From JADLGL01 sp963823045 (lineage in GTDB: Bacteria > Pseudomonadota > Alphaproteobacteria > Rhizobiales > Kaistiaceae): DNA of 64,000 nucleotides. Shown here piece by piece: positions 43,840-53,597 of the stretch. Under the pieces are notes generated by a model. The model saw only the letters and a list, made by a program, of their open reading frames with translations. It had not been told where the DNA came from and searched no databases. Position 1 is the stretch's first letter; each line of letters begins with the position of its first letter. The stretch is taken from positions 248,001-312,000 of the forward strand of contig CAWGKA010000009.1 in the NCBI GenBank assembly GCA_963823045.1, read 5' to 3'. The translations under genes and the position numbers were made by a program.

Positions 43840-44751
43840 ATGACGACCGCCGGATCGGAACGACCGCGGCGCTATGTCCTTGGCGCCACAGAAATCGACG
43901 CTGCGGTTCTGGCGCCCGGCCTTTACGTGACCGCGACGCCGATCGGCAATCTCGGCGACGTCACCTTGCGCGCACTCGAAGTGCTCGCCGCGGCAGATGT
44001 CATCGCCTGCGAGGACACCCGCATCACGTCGCGGCTGACGCAACGCTATGGCATCGCGACGCCGCTGCTTGCCTATCACGAGCACAACGCGGCGCGGCAG
44101 CGGCCACGCCTGCTCGCCATGCTGGCCGAAGGCAAGGCGGTGGCACTGGTGAGCGATGCCGGCACGCCGCTGGTGTCGGATCCGGGCTATCGGCTGGTGA
44201 CGGAAGCCATTGCAGCAGGCCAAGCGATCGTCCCGATCCCAGGCGCCTCGGCCATGCTGGCGGGCCTCGTCGGCGCGGGCTTGCCGAGCGACGCGTTCCT
44301 GTTCGCCGGTTTCCTGCCGGCGAAGGCATCGGCACGACGAAGGCGCCTTACGGAGCTCGCCATCATCCCGGCAACGCTCATCTTCTATGAGGGGCCTCAA
44401 CGCGTCGCCGACTGCCTTGCTGACATGAAAGCGGTGTTCGGCGACGAGCGACAGGCCGTCGTGGCCCGCGAGCTGACGAAGAAATTCGAGACCTTCCGCC
44501 GCGAGACGCTCGGCGCACTGGCCGAGCAATTCGCCGCTGAGCCGGCGCCCAGGGGCGAGGTGACAATCATTGTCGGGCCGCCGGAGGACGCCCCGCCCAG
44601 CGAGGATAGGATCGACGACGCGCTGCGCGAAAGGCTGCAATCCATGAGTCCGGCCAAGGCGGCCGCCGAAGTCGCCGCCGCAACGGGCGTGGCGAAGAGC
44701 GACATCTATCGCCGCGCGCTGGCCCTGAAGGCAGAGGGCAATGGCGACTAG
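43840..44751 (+). CDS. rsmI: 16S rRNA 2'-O-ribose C1402 methyltransferase
   Basis: SAM-dependent methyltransferase modifying C1402 in the ribosomal P site. 303 residues. GLYVTATPIGNLGDVTLRALEVL, CEDTRITSRLTQRYGI, ALVSDAGTPLVSDPGYRLV and FYEGPQRVADCLADM are hallmark segments of the tetrapyrrole-methylase-like fold. The stop overlaps the yraN start region (44741). Confidence 0.96.
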   Translation: MTTAGSERPRRYVLGATEIDAAVLAPGLYVTATPIGNLGDVTLRALEVLAAADVIACEDTRITSRLTQRYGIATPLLAYHEHNAARQRPRLLAMLAEGKAVALVSDAGTPLVSDPGYRLVTEAIAAGQAIVPIPGASAMLAGLVGAGLPSDAFLFAGFLPAKASARRRRLTELAIIPATLIFYEGPQRVADCLADMKAVFGDERQAVVARELTKKFETFRRETLGALAEQFAAEPAPRGEVTIIVGPPEDAPPSEDRIDDALRERLQSMSPAKAAAEVAAATGVAKSDIYRRALALKAEGNGD

Positions 44752-45136
44752 GGGCAAAGCCTCGCCCGAGCGGCAGCTGGCGGAAAAGCGCGGCCGGCGC
44801 GCCGAGGCGATCGCCGCCTGGTATCTCCGCCTCAAGGGCTACGGCATTCTCGCCCGCCGCTTCCGCGGCCCGATCGGCGAGATCGACCTGGTGGCGAAGC
44901 GCCGGCGAACGCTCGTCTTCGTCGAGGTCAAGGCGCACGCCAAGGACGAATCCGGCCTCGACGCCGTCGACGCCAAGTCACGTGCCCGGATCGCCCACGC
45001 CGCCGAGGCATGGCTGATGCGCTATCCGGCCGCTGCCGCCTTCAAGCTTCGCTTCGACGTTATCCTCGTGCCGCCAGGCTTCGGCCGGCCGAAGCACCTG
45101 CGTAATGCCTTCGGCGCGGCTGGGGCGCTTCAATGA
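44741..45136 (+). CDS. YraN/UPF0102 family putative endonuclease
   Basis: 131-residue protein with a restriction-endonuclease-like fold. The core GPIGEIDLVAKRRRTLVFVEVKAHA carries the E-x(n)-D-x(n)-E-V-K active-site pattern. The role is thought to be DNA processing but is not established. The ATG at 44741 lies inside rsmI (11-base overlap). Confidence 0.92.
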   Translation: MATRGKASPERQLAEKRGRRAEAIAAWYLRLKGYGILARRFRGPIGEIDLVAKRRRTLVFVEVKAHAKDESGLDAVDAKSRARIAHAAEAWLMRYPAAAAFKLRFDVILVPPGFGRPKHLRNAFGAAGALQ

Positions 45137-45197
45137 CGGCGAGCCTTGCCATCAGCCGGCCGTCCGCGCATACCGCCCGCGAAACCAAGGAGGGTCG

Positions 45198-46154
45198 ATG
45201 AGCCTCTCAGTCGCAGTGCAGATGGACCACATTGCCGGCATCAATATTGCCGGTGACACCAGCTTTGCGCTGATGCTGGAAGCGCAGCATCGCGGGCATC
45301 AGCTCTTCCATTACACGCCGGACCGACTGTCGCTGCGCGATAGCCGCGCGGAAGCGTGGATCGAACCGGTGCGGGTCCGCGACGAGGTCGGCGATCATTT
45401 CACGCTCGAAGCGGGCGCCAATACCGACCTGTCGACGATGGACGTCGTCCTGCTGCGCCAGGATCCGCCCTTCGACATGGCCTACATCTCGACGACGCAT
45501 ATCCTGGAGCGCATCCATCCGGGCACGCTCGTCGTCAACGATCCGGTGTCGGTGCGGAACGCGCCTGAGAAGCTGTTGGTGACGACATTCCCGGACCTCA
45601 TGCCGCCGACGCTGATCAGCCGCGACCGCGAGGCGATCCGCCGCTTCCGCGCCGAGCATGGGGACATCATCATCAAGCCGCTCTACGGCAATGGCGGCGC
45701 CGGCGTCTTCCGCCTCACCGAGGGCGACCAGAACCTCACGGCGCTGCTGGAGATCTTCGAAACCGCCTATCGCTCGCCCTTCGTTGTGCAACGCTATCTC
45801 CCCGAGGTGCGCAAGGGCGACAAGCGCATCATCCTCGTGGAGGGCGAGGCGGTCGGCGCGATAAACCGCGTCCCGGCCGCGCATGAGACGCGGTCGAACA
45901 TGCATGTCGGCGGTCGGGCGGAGCCGGCGGAGCTGACCGAGCGCGACCACGAAATCTGCGCCCGCATCGGCCCGACGCTCCAGGCCGGTGGTTTCGTCCT
46001 CGTCGGCATCGACGTCATCGGCCCCTATCTCACCGAGATCAACGTCACCTCGCCGACGGGCGTCCGCGAAGTGCAGCGCTTCGGCGGCGCCGATATCGCC
46101 GCGCTCACCTGGGATGCGATCGAGGCGCGGCGTCGGGGCGCGACGGTCGCGTGA
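45198..46154 (+). CDS. gshB: Glutathione synthetase
   Basis: ATP-grasp ligase joining gamma-glutamylcysteine and glycine. 318 residues from the ATG at 45198 after AAGGAGGG. Typical segments are VAVQMDHIAGINIAGDTSFA, LLRQDPPFDMAYISTTHILE, IKPLYGNGGAGVFRL and GIDVIGPYLTEINVTSPTG. Its end overlaps the SDR start (GTGA). Confidence 0.96.
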   Translation: MSLSVAVQMDHIAGINIAGDTSFALMLEAQHRGHQLFHYTPDRLSLRDSRAEAWIEPVRVRDEVGDHFTLEAGANTDLSTMDVVLLRQDPPFDMAYISTTHILERIHPGTLVVNDPVSVRNAPEKLLVTTFPDLMPPTLISRDREAIRRFRAEHGDIIIKPLYGNGGAGVFRLTEGDQNLTALLEIFETAYRSPFVVQRYLPEVRKGDKRIILVEGEAVGAINRVPAAHETRSNMHVGGRAEPAELTERDHEICARIGPTLQAGGFVLVGIDVIGPYLTEINVTSPTGVREVQRFGGADIAALTWDAIEARRRGATVA

Positions 46155-47020
46155 GCGATAAGCGCCCGGTCGTCGTCGCACCAGTGGTCGTCACTGGCGT
46201 CTCGACCGGAATCGGCCGCGCCATCGCAAAGGTGCTTGTCGACGCCGGCGTGCCTGTGTTCGGCAGCGTCCGCAGCGCAGAAGATGCCGCCGCCTTCGAG
46301 GCCCAGCTCGGCTCCCTTGCTACTGCCCTTCGTTTCGACGTGCGCGACGGCGACGCGATCGCCGCGGCCGCCGAACGTGTTCAGGCCGCGCTTGGCGACA
46401 GGCAGCTCGCGGGCCTCGTCAACAATGCCGGCATCGCGGTGCCGGGACCGCTGGAATATCTGCCGGTGGACCAGTTCCGCGATCAGCTCGAGGTCAATGT
46501 CACCGGCGTCCTGGCGGTGACGCAGGCGTTCCTGCCGATGCTGAAGGCGCCGGAGGGTGCGCCCGCCGGCCGGATCATCAACATCTCCTCGGTCAGCGGC
46601 GCCACCGCCTTTCCCTTTCTCGGCGCCTATGCGGCGGCGAAGTTCGGGCTCGAAGCACTGTCCGACACGATGCGCCGTGAACTCGGCGTCTACGGCATCG
46701 CCGTGAGCGTGGTGCAGCCGGGTGGCGTGGCGACGCCGATCTGGGACAAGTCCAACGACGTCGATATCCCGATGCCGCGGCGCAATCCCTATCTGCAGGG
46801 CCTGAAGGTCTTCCGCGACCTCGGTCAATCGGCAGGGGCGCAGGGCATGCCGCCGGAGCGGATCGGGCAGAAGGTGCTCGCCATTCTCACTGCATCACGG
46901 CCGAAGCCGCGCTATCTGGTGACGCAGGGCGTGGTCACCGAACGCATCATGCGCATGCTGCCGACGCGGCTTCTGGATCGGCTGATCGCGCGGCGGCTCG
47001 GATTGACTGAGAAGCGCTGA
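46151..47020 (+). CDS. Short-chain dehydrogenase/reductase
   Basis: 289-residue Rossmann-fold oxidoreductase. VVVTGVSTGIGRAIAKVL is the cofactor motif, NNAGIAVPGP follows, the catalytic Ser lies in ISSVSGATAFP, and YAAAKFG supplies Tyr and Lys. The C-terminus (KPRYLVTQGVVTERIMRMLP) resembles classical SDRs acting on retinoid- or steroid-like substrates, but the substrate is unknown. GTG start at 46151 overlaps the gshB stop. Confidence 0.85.
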   Translation: MSDKRPVVVAPVVVTGVSTGIGRAIAKVLVDAGVPVFGSVRSAEDAAAFEAQLGSLATALRFDVRDGDAIAAAAERVQAALGDRQLAGLVNNAGIAVPGPLEYLPVDQFRDQLEVNVTGVLAVTQAFLPMLKAPEGAPAGRIINISSVSGATAFPFLGAYAAAKFGLEALSDTMRRELGVYGIAVSVVQPGGVATPIWDKSNDVDIPMPRRNPYLQGLKVFRDLGQSAGAQGMPPERIGQKVLAILTASRPKPRYLVTQGVVTERIMRMLPTRLLDRLIARRLGLTEKR

Positions 47021-47088
47021 CGCCATGGCGTCCGCCACGGCGCGGCCCTATGTTTGTTGAAGCAGGAAATGCGGCAGGAGAGGTCATT

Positions 47089-47730
47089 ATGAAAGTTGGG
47101 GTTCTGGGTACGGGTGATGTCGGCAAGGCGCTCGGCGACGGGTTTCTCGCCACCGGCCATCAGGTGATGATGGGCTCGCGCAGCGCCAGCAATGAATTGG
47201 CGCTGGAATGGGCGGCCAATGGGGGCGCGGAGGCCACCGTCGGCACCTTCGCCGAGGCAGCCGAATTCGGCGAGCTTATCGTCTTCGCCACCAAGGGCGT
47301 CGCCAATGGCGATGTCGTCGCCGCGGCCGGGGCAGAGAAATTCGCCGGCAAGGTGGTGATCGACGCCACCAACCCGCTGGACCTTTCCGCCGGCCATCCC
47401 GACCTTGCCATCAAGGGCGACGATTCGGGCGGCGAGTCCCTGCAGCGCGCCCTCCCCGGCGCCAAGGTCGTGAAGGCCTTCAACATCGTCAATTACAGCC
47501 TGATGTTCCGCCCCGAGCTGCCCGGCGGCCCGCCCGACATGTTTATCGCCGGCGACGACATGGCGGCGAAGGAAACCGTGCGCTCGATCCTCACCGATTT
47601 CGGTTGGCCGGCGATCGACATCGGCGGCATTCGCTCGGCGCGCTGGCTCGAGGCGATGTGCATGGCCTGGGTGATGGCGGGCATGGCAACGCAGAACTGG
47701 CGGCAGGCTTTCAAGATGTTGCGGGAGTGA
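47089..47730 (+). CDS. NAD(P)-binding oxidoreductase, F420-reductase-like
   Basis: 213-residue protein. The start at 47089 (GCAGGAGAGG before it) gives MKVGVLGTGDVGKALGDGFL, a Rossmann motif, and HQVMMGSRSA next. ELIVFATKGVANGDVV, IDATNPLD and KVVKAFNIVNYSLMF match the NADPH:F420-oxidoreductase-like / coenzyme-dehydrogenase family (often called 'NAD(P)-binding domain protein'). The genuine substrate is unknown. F420 itself is rare in this group. Confidence 0.82.
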   Translation: MKVGVLGTGDVGKALGDGFLATGHQVMMGSRSASNELALEWAANGGAEATVGTFAEAAEFGELIVFATKGVANGDVVAAAGAEKFAGKVVIDATNPLDLSAGHPDLAIKGDDSGGESLQRALPGAKVVKAFNIVNYSLMFRPELPGGPPDMFIAGDDMAAKETVRSILTDFGWPAIDIGGIRSARWLEAMCMAWVMAGMATQNWRQAFKMLRE

Positions 47731-47841
47731 TTGCGCTTTCCGTTCCGTTGAACGATCGCCTTAACCGGGCGGGTTGCGTTTGTTCACTTCTTGTTCTAGC
47801 GTGACGCTTCCAGCCTGAACGGGCTTGGCGGGGGTTAGCCG

Positions 47842-49374
47842 ATGGTCAGCCACGTCACTACCGTGGCCTTTCGCGGCATCGAGGCGGTGCCGGTCGACGT
47901 CCAGGTGCAGATTGCGCCTGGGCTGCCGCATTTCGCTGTTGTCGGCCTGCCGGACAAGGCGGTTGGCGAGAGCCGCGAGCGGGTGCGCGCGGCGCTCCAT
48001 GCCTCGGGTCTGGCGCTGCCGCCGAAGCGGATCATCGTCAATCTCGCGCCGGCCGATCTTCCCAAGGAAGGCAGCCATTACGACCTCCCGATCGCGCTCG
48101 GCCTGATGGCCGCGATCGGGGCGTTGCCGGCCGATCAGCTGGCCGATTACGTCGTCCTCGGCGAACTCTCGCTCGACGGCACGATCGCGCCGGTCGCCGG
48201 CGTCCTGCCCACCGCGATCGCCGCCAATGGCATGGGCCGCGGGCTCATCTGCCCGCTCGCCTGCGGCGCCGAGGCGGCCTGGGCGAGCCGCGACATGGAC
48301 ATCCTCGCCGCGCGCAGCCTCATCGCCGTCGCCAATCATTTCAAAGGCTCGCAGATGATGGCGCGGCCCGAGCCCGCCATCGCCGAACCGGCGGCGAAGC
48401 TGCCGGATCTCGCCGAGATCAAGGGCCAGGAAACCGCCAAGCGCGCGCTCGAAGTCGCTGCGGCCGGCGGCCACAATCTCCTGATGGTCGGCCCGCCCGG
48501 CGCCGGCAAGTCGATGCTCGCCTCGCGCCTTCCCTCGATCCTGCCTCCGCTCGATCCGCGCGAACTCCTCGAAGTGTCGATGATCGCCTCGATCGCTGGC
48601 GAACTCACCGACGCCAAGCTTTCCAACCGGCGGCCGTTCCGCGCGCCGCATCATTCCGCCTCGATGGCGGCGATGGTCGGCGGCGGCCTCCGCATCCGCC
48701 CGGGCGAAGCCTCGCTCGCCCACAACGGCGTCCTCTTCCTCGACGAGCTGCCGGAATTCGCGCCGGTGGTGATCGATTCGCTGCGTCAGCCGCTGGAAGC
48801 CGGCGAGGTCGCCATCGCCCGCGCCAACAATCACGTCACCTATCCGGCGCGGTTCCAGCTGGTGGCCGCGATGAACCCCTGTCGCTGCGGCCTCGCCGGC
48901 GAGCCTGGCCATAGCTGCGCCCGCGGCCGGAGCTGCGCCGCCGATTATCAGGGGCGGCTGTCGGGTCCATTCCTCGACCGTATCGATATCCGCCTCGAAG
49001 TGCCCGCCGTCAGCGCGACGGACCTCATCGCGCCGGCAGCCGCGGAAACCAGCGCCATCGTCGCCGAACGCGTTGCCGCGGCGCGGGCGATCCAGCGCGA
49101 ACGCTATCTCGCCCTCGGCACGCCCGAGATCACCACCAATGCGCGCTGCTCGACGAGCCAGATCGAGGCGGCGGCCCATGCCGACGGGCCGGCGCTCGCC
49201 CTCCTCCGCGACGCCGCGGAATCGATGCGCCTCTCCGCCCGCGGCTATCACCGCGTCCTCAAGGTCGCCCGCACCCTCGCCGATCTCGACGGCGAGGGCG
49301 CCATCGGCCGCATCCACCTCGCCGAGGCGCTGTCCTTCCGCATCGCCGGCGCGCAAACGGCGCTGGCGGCTTAG
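47842..49374 (+). CDS. comM: YifB/ComM family Mg-chelatase-like AAA+ ATPase
   Basis: 510-residue helicase-like ATPase. ComM drives branch migration during natural transformation, and YifB homologues are widespread. The N-terminal Lon-like domain (IEAVPVDVQVQIAPGLPHFAVVG, VNLAPADLPKEGSHYDLP) is followed by AAA+ Walker A GPPGAGKS, Walker B GVLFLDELPEF, a zinc-knuckle-like CRCGLAGEPGHSCARGRSC, and the Mg-chelatase C-terminal domain with SARGYHRVLKVARTLADLDG. Confidence 0.92.
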   Translation: MVSHVTTVAFRGIEAVPVDVQVQIAPGLPHFAVVGLPDKAVGESRERVRAALHASGLALPPKRIIVNLAPADLPKEGSHYDLPIALGLMAAIGALPADQLADYVVLGELSLDGTIAPVAGVLPTAIAANGMGRGLICPLACGAEAAWASRDMDILAARSLIAVANHFKGSQMMARPEPAIAEPAAKLPDLAEIKGQETAKRALEVAAAGGHNLLMVGPPGAGKSMLASRLPSILPPLDPRELLEVSMIASIAGELTDAKLSNRRPFRAPHHSASMAAMVGGGLRIRPGEASLAHNGVLFLDELPEFAPVVIDSLRQPLEAGEVAIARANNHVTYPARFQLVAAMNPCRCGLAGEPGHSCARGRSCAADYQGRLSGPFLDRIDIRLEVPAVSATDLIAPAAAETSAIVAERVAAARAIQRERYLALGTPEITTNARCSTSQIEAAAHADGPALALLRDAAESMRLSARGYHRVLKVARTLADLDGEGAIGRIHLAEALSFRIAGAQTALAA

Positions 49375-49487
49375 GTTTTCCACAGGCGCTGCTCTGGCCT
49401 GCGGCGACGGCGCAACCGCATCAAGCAAATCGAAAGCATGTTCTGACAGTCTCCGAGCGCTCCCGAGGGACGGGCGGCCGGAGGTCC

Positions 49488-51391
49488 ATGGAAAGCGATC
49501 CGCGACAGGATTCCGCCGAAGAGGCGGCGCGCGACGAGGATGACGACGCGCTGCCCGTGCGGCCGCGTGGCTTCTGGCTGGCGGCGGCGTCGCCGGGGCG
49601 ATTGCCGGCGCTTTCTTCGTCGTCGCCGTCATCATGCCGATGACGGCGCCATACCTTGCCGTCGCCGCCGTTTTTGCCGGCGTCCTCATCGGCGCGCTGT
49701 TGATGCGCCGGGCGCGCGACCGCGAGCTGGTGGCGGTGCTCGGCCCCGACGACGAGCGTTCGGCGGACCATGCCTGGGAGATGAGCGACATTGCCGAGCA
49801 TTACCGCCATGTCGCCGAAAGCCGGCGCCGCGCCGAGGCGGCGAGCGACGCCAAATCGCGCTTCCTCACCACTGTCAGCCATGAGCTGAAGACACCGCTC
49901 TCGGGCATTCTCGGCCTCGCCGACGTCCTCCTCGACACCAAGCTGTCGCCCGAGCAGGAGACCTTTGCCCGCGCCATCGGCAATTCCGGCGAGCTGATGC
50001 TCGGCCTCGTCAACGACATGCTCGATTTCGCCCGCATCGAGGCCGGGCGCTTCGATCTCGCGCCGCGTCCGACAGCGCTCCAAGCGACGCTGGAGGGCGT
50101 CGCCGAGCTCCTTTTCAGCCGCGCCGATGCCAAGGGCCTCGACCTCGCCACCGAGGTCGACCCGTCCCTGCCGGCCTCCGTCATGGTCGACCCGGCGCGC
50201 CTTCGTCAGGTCCTCATCAACCTCGCCGGCAATGCGATCAAATTCACCGAAAGCGGCGGCGTCGCCATCCTCGCCGGTCCCGATCCCGACGACGCGGGCC
50301 GGATTCGCTTTGCTATCGAGGACAGCGGCCGGGGCGTGCCGCCGGAACTGGCCGAACGCATCTTCGACGAATTCGAGCAGGCCGACACCGACGGCGAGAA
50401 CCGCCTCGCCGGTAGTGGCCTCGGCCTTGCCATCGCACGCCGCATCGTCCGGCAGATGGATTCCGATATCGCCCTCAGCGATCGGCCTGGCGGCGGTTCG
50501 GTCTTTTCCTTCTCGCTGGTCCTTCCGGTCGCGGCAGGCGACATCGAGACTATGCCGGCCCTCGGCTCCCGACGCGCCCTTGTCGTTGCGCCATCCGGCC
50601 TCGCCGCTCCGGTGCTGTCCCGGCAGCTCGAAGCGGCCGGGATCAAGGCTCGCATCACCGACAGCGCGCCGCAGGCGGCGGCGCTGGCCGGCGCGGCGCA
50701 GGCGGCCGGCGAAAGCTACGACTTCCTCTTTCTCGATGCGCGGTGCGGCGATCCGGCGGCCGCGCTTGCCGTCATCCGCGAGGCGGCGGGTACGCCTCTC
50801 CCGGCTGCTATTCTGATCGCACCGGGCCGGCGCAAGAGCGTGGCGGAGCTGCAGGCAGACGGCTTCGACGCCTATCTGGTGCGCCCGGTCCGGCGCCAGT
50901 CGCTGCTGCGCATCGCCGAACAGCTGGTCAGAGGCGAAGCGGGTTTCGGCATCGACCCCAGCGATCACCGGCCGCAGCCGAAAGTGAGGTCGCCACGAAA
51001 CGGCGCACGTCGGGCGCTGGTCGCGGAGGACGACGCGGTCAACGGGCTGCTGCTGCGCTCGATGCTGCTGCGTCAGGGCTATGAGGTGGTGGAATCCAGC
51101 GACGGCGCCGCGGCGCTTGACGCGGCCCGCGCCGGCCGGTTCGACATCATCCTGCTCGATCTCAGGCTGCCGCGCGTCGATGGCCTCGCCGTCGCGGCGG
51201 CGATTCGCAAGCATGAGCGCGAGGCAGGCCAGGCTCCGGCGATCTTGATGGCGGTCACGGCCGATACGAGGCCGGAAGCCCGCGAGGCGGCGCTCGCCGC
51301 CGGCTTCGACCGCTTTCTGCCGAAACCGCTGACCCCTGCGATGCTGCGCGATATTCTCGATACGGCGCGGCGGCCGAGCGCCGCCGCCTAG
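49488..51391 (+). CDS. Hybrid sensor histidine kinase/response regulator, frameshifted near the N-terminus
   Basis: About 634 residues. From ATG 49488 (GGAGG before it) an acidic tail runs into two membrane helices after one indel near 49590 (AGAFFVVAVIMPMTAPYLAV, AVFAGVLIGALLMRR). HisKA has the H-box VSHELKTPLSGILGLADVLL. The HATPase_c has NLAGNAIKFTESGG and GSGLGLAIARRI. A degenerate receiver (about 50565-50940, FLFLDARCGDP) is followed by a standard receiver (RALVAEDDAVNGLLLRSMLL, IILLDLRLPRVDG, FLPKPLTP). The architecture resembles cell-cycle hybrid kinases. Its partner is unknown. Confidence 0.85.
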
Positions 51392-51395
51392 CTAT

Positions 51396-52221
51396 CTAGC
51401 CGTCATTGGCCGCTTGATCGGCCGGCGCCTCGTCGCCTGCCGGTGCTTCCGGCTCGGCCGGTTTCGCGGCGGGCTCCGCCTTCTTGGCAACCGCCTTGGC
51501 GACGCCCACCAGAGCCGGGCGCAGGATGCGCTCACCGATCGAATAGCCGGGCTGAATCACCTGCACGACCGTGCCATGCGGCGCTTCCTCGTGCTCGACC
51601 TCGAACATCGCCTGATGGAAGTTCGGATCGAACTTCTCGCCATGCGGCTCGATGCGCTTGACGTTGTGCTTGTCGAGAACGCGCACCAATTCGCGCTCCG
51701 TCATCTCGACGCCGTCGAGAAGGACCTTCAGCGCGCCATCCTCCTTGCGCGCTTCCTCCGGCACGGCGGCGAGGGCGCGGCTCAGATTGTCGCCGATGGC
51801 TAGAACCTCACGGGCAAAGCCGGTGACGGCATATTGGCGCGTGTCGGCCATCTCGCGTTCGAAGCGGCGGCGCATGTTTTCCATTTCGGCGGCCGCACGC
51901 AGCAGGCGATCCTTGAGATCGGCGACCTGGGCCTGCAATTCGGCGACCGCTTTTGATTCGGACCGAACCGGCTCATCGGGTTTCGGCGCCTCGGGCTCCT
52001 CGGCCGCGACTTGCTCCACCGGCGGCGGGTCATCGGCAGGCGGGTCATCCGCGGGCGGATCGTCTGCCGGGGGATCCTCTGCCGGGGGATCTGCCGGCCG
52101 GAGCCTCGGCGGCAGTCGCCTCTTCTGCGGGCGCTTCGGCCGTTTCCGCATTCACGGACTCGGCGGCAGCGGCCTCAGGCTTCACCTCTGCGGCGTCCTC
52201 GGGCTTGGACTCGTCGTTCAT
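51396..52221 (-). CDS. grpE: Nucleotide exchange factor GrpE, frameshifted
   Basis: Exchange factor for DnaK. The natural start is the ATG at 52221 (MNDESKPEDAAEV). One extra base near 52100 shifts the frame. The remainder has a Pro/Asp/Ala-rich repeat region, a coiled coil (VAELQAQVADLKDRLLRAA, EMENMRRRFEREMADTRQYA), and the beta domain with VEMTERELVRVLDKH, FDPNFHQAMFEVEHEEAPHG and YSIGERILRPALVGVAK. About 275 residues after repair, longer than usual because of the repeats and C-terminal Ala/Pro tail. Confidence 0.92.
52019..52100 (-). repeat. Tandem 15-base repeats encoding PPADD units inside grpE
   Basis: Four to five near-identical 15-base units encode DPPAEDPPADDPPADDPPADD in the disordered N-terminus of GrpE. 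Such repeats easily change copy number. The adjacent one-base frameshift lies at their edge. Confidence 0.75.
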
Positions 52222-52307
52222 ACGCTCCTCGTGGACCTCTTCGCGGCGGATGGGATGCGCCGGATATCTGTTTCCGCGGCCAAGAAATCAAGCCGTCAAT
52301 TGCATCA

Positions 52308-53270
52308 TCACAAGCGGCGCAACGCCACTTCCTCGACGTGGTGACTCGGTCCCTTGCGTAAAATGAGGTCGGCGCGGGGTCGGGTCGGCAGGATGTTCTG
52401 ACGCAAATTCGGCAGATTGATGCTGCTCCAGATCTCCCGCGCCATCGCTTCGGCCTTGGCGTCATCGAGGTCGGCATAGCGGCGGAAATAGGACTGCGGA
52501 TCGCGGAAAGCGGTCTGGCGAAGCTCCTTGAAGCGCTCGACATACCAGCGCGCGATGACCGCTTCGTCGGCATCGACATAGATGGAGAAGTCGAAGAAAT
52601 CGGACACCACCGGGCTGACCAGCCCCTTCTCGTCCGCCTGCGAGGTCTGCAGGACGTTGAGGCCCTCAAGGATGAGAATATCCGGCCGGGTGACGACGTC
52701 TTCCTCGCCGGGAATGATGTCGTATTTCAAATGGGAATAGACCGGAGCGCTGACGGAAGCGGCGCCGGACTTCACCGCCGACAAGAAGGCGAGCATCGCC
52801 GGCATGTCGTAGCTCTCGGGGAAGCCCTTCTTCTCCATAAGCCCTTCGCGCTCGAGAACGGCGTTGGGATAGAGGAAGCCATCGGTCGCAACCAGGGCCA
52901 CGCGCGGCGTGTTCGGCCAGCGGCGGAGCAACGCCCGCAGAAGGCGGGCCGTCGTCGATTTGCCAACTGCGACAGAGCCAGCGAGGCCGATGATGAAGGG
53001 CGTGACGCCGCCCTCGTCGCCGAGGAAGGTGCGGGTCGCCTGAAAGAGCTCCTGGGTCGCGCCGACATAGAGGCTGAGGAGTCGCGACAGCGGCAGGTAG
53101 ATCGTTTCGACCTCTTCGAGCGAAACCGGGTCGTTGAGGCTTCGCAGCCGCTCGACTTCGTCCGCGCTCAAGGTCATCGGCGTGCCGGCCCTGAGGCTCG
53201 CCCATTCGCGGCGATTGAAGACCCGGAACGGGCCGACCGACGGCGCTTCGTCCATCACCCCGCTGTTCAC
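52308..53270 (-). CDS. coaA: Pantothenate kinase type I
   Basis: First step of CoA synthesis, phosphorylating pantothenate. 320 residues. GLAGSVAVGKSTTARLL is the P-loop, VALVATDGFLYPNAVLE and VYSHLKYDIIPGEE follow, then DILILEGLNVLQ. The C-terminus INLPNLRQNILPTRPRADLI is typical. GTG start at 53270 overlaps the hisE stop (GTGA). This placement after hisE is conserved in rhizobia. Confidence 0.96.
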   Translation of the reverse strand: MNSGVMDEAPSVGPFRVFNRREWASLRAGTPMTLSADEVERLRSLNDPVSLEEVETIYLPLSRLLSLYVGATQELFQATRTFLGDEGGVTPFIIGLAGSVAVGKSTTARLLRALLRRWPNTPRVALVATDGFLYPNAVLEREGLMEKKGFPESYDMPAMLAFLSAVKSGAASVSAPVYSHLKYDIIPGEEDVVTRPDILILEGLNVLQTSQADEKGLVSPVVSDFFDFSIYVDADEAVIARWYVERFKELRQTAFRDPQSYFRRYADLDDAKAEAMAREIWSSINLPNLRQNILPTRPRADLILRKGPSHHVEEVALRRL

Positions 53271-53587
53271 GTGCCGCGCGAGGCCTTCTCTTCGAGACCG
53301 CTGCGGCCATGGCGGCGGCCGAGTTCAGCCATCACCGGCTCGAAACCGACACCGCTCGCCTGAAGCATGACGAGCAAATGGTAGAGGACGTCCGATGCCT
53401 CCGATATCAGCGCCGTGCCGTCGCCCTCGACCGCGGCGACGACGGCTTCGACGGCCTCTTCGCCGAATTTGCGTGCGCAATAGGCCTGGCCCTGCTCGAG
53501 GAGACTGGCGGTGTAGGAGGTTTCCGGCAGCGACTTGGCGCGCTCGGCGATGGTCGCGGCGAGATCGGCAAGGGTGAATTCGCTCAT
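53267..53587 (-). CDS. hisE: Phosphoribosyl-ATP pyrophosphatase
   Basis: Second step of histidine synthesis. 106 residues. TSYTASLLEQGQAYCARKFGEEAVEAV carries the all-alpha NTP pyrophosphohydrolase helices with Glu ligands, and EASDVLYHLLVML gives the second pair. ATG at 53587. Ten bases after hisF. Confidence 0.95.
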   Translation of the reverse strand: MSEFTLADLAATIAERAKSLPETSYTASLLEQGQAYCARKFGEEAVEAVVAAVEGDGTALISEASDVLYHLLVMLQASGVGFEPVMAELGRRHGRSGLEEKASRGT

Positions 53588-53597
53588 CTGGCAGCTC

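Noticed and set aside
47761..49791. 676-codon minus-strand frame opposite comM
   Set aside because: Antisense shadow of the intact AAA+ ATPase gene in high-GC DNA.
49421..51214. 597-codon minus-strand frame opposite the hybrid kinase
   Set aside because: Shadow frame. The plus strand carries all kinase and receiver motifs.
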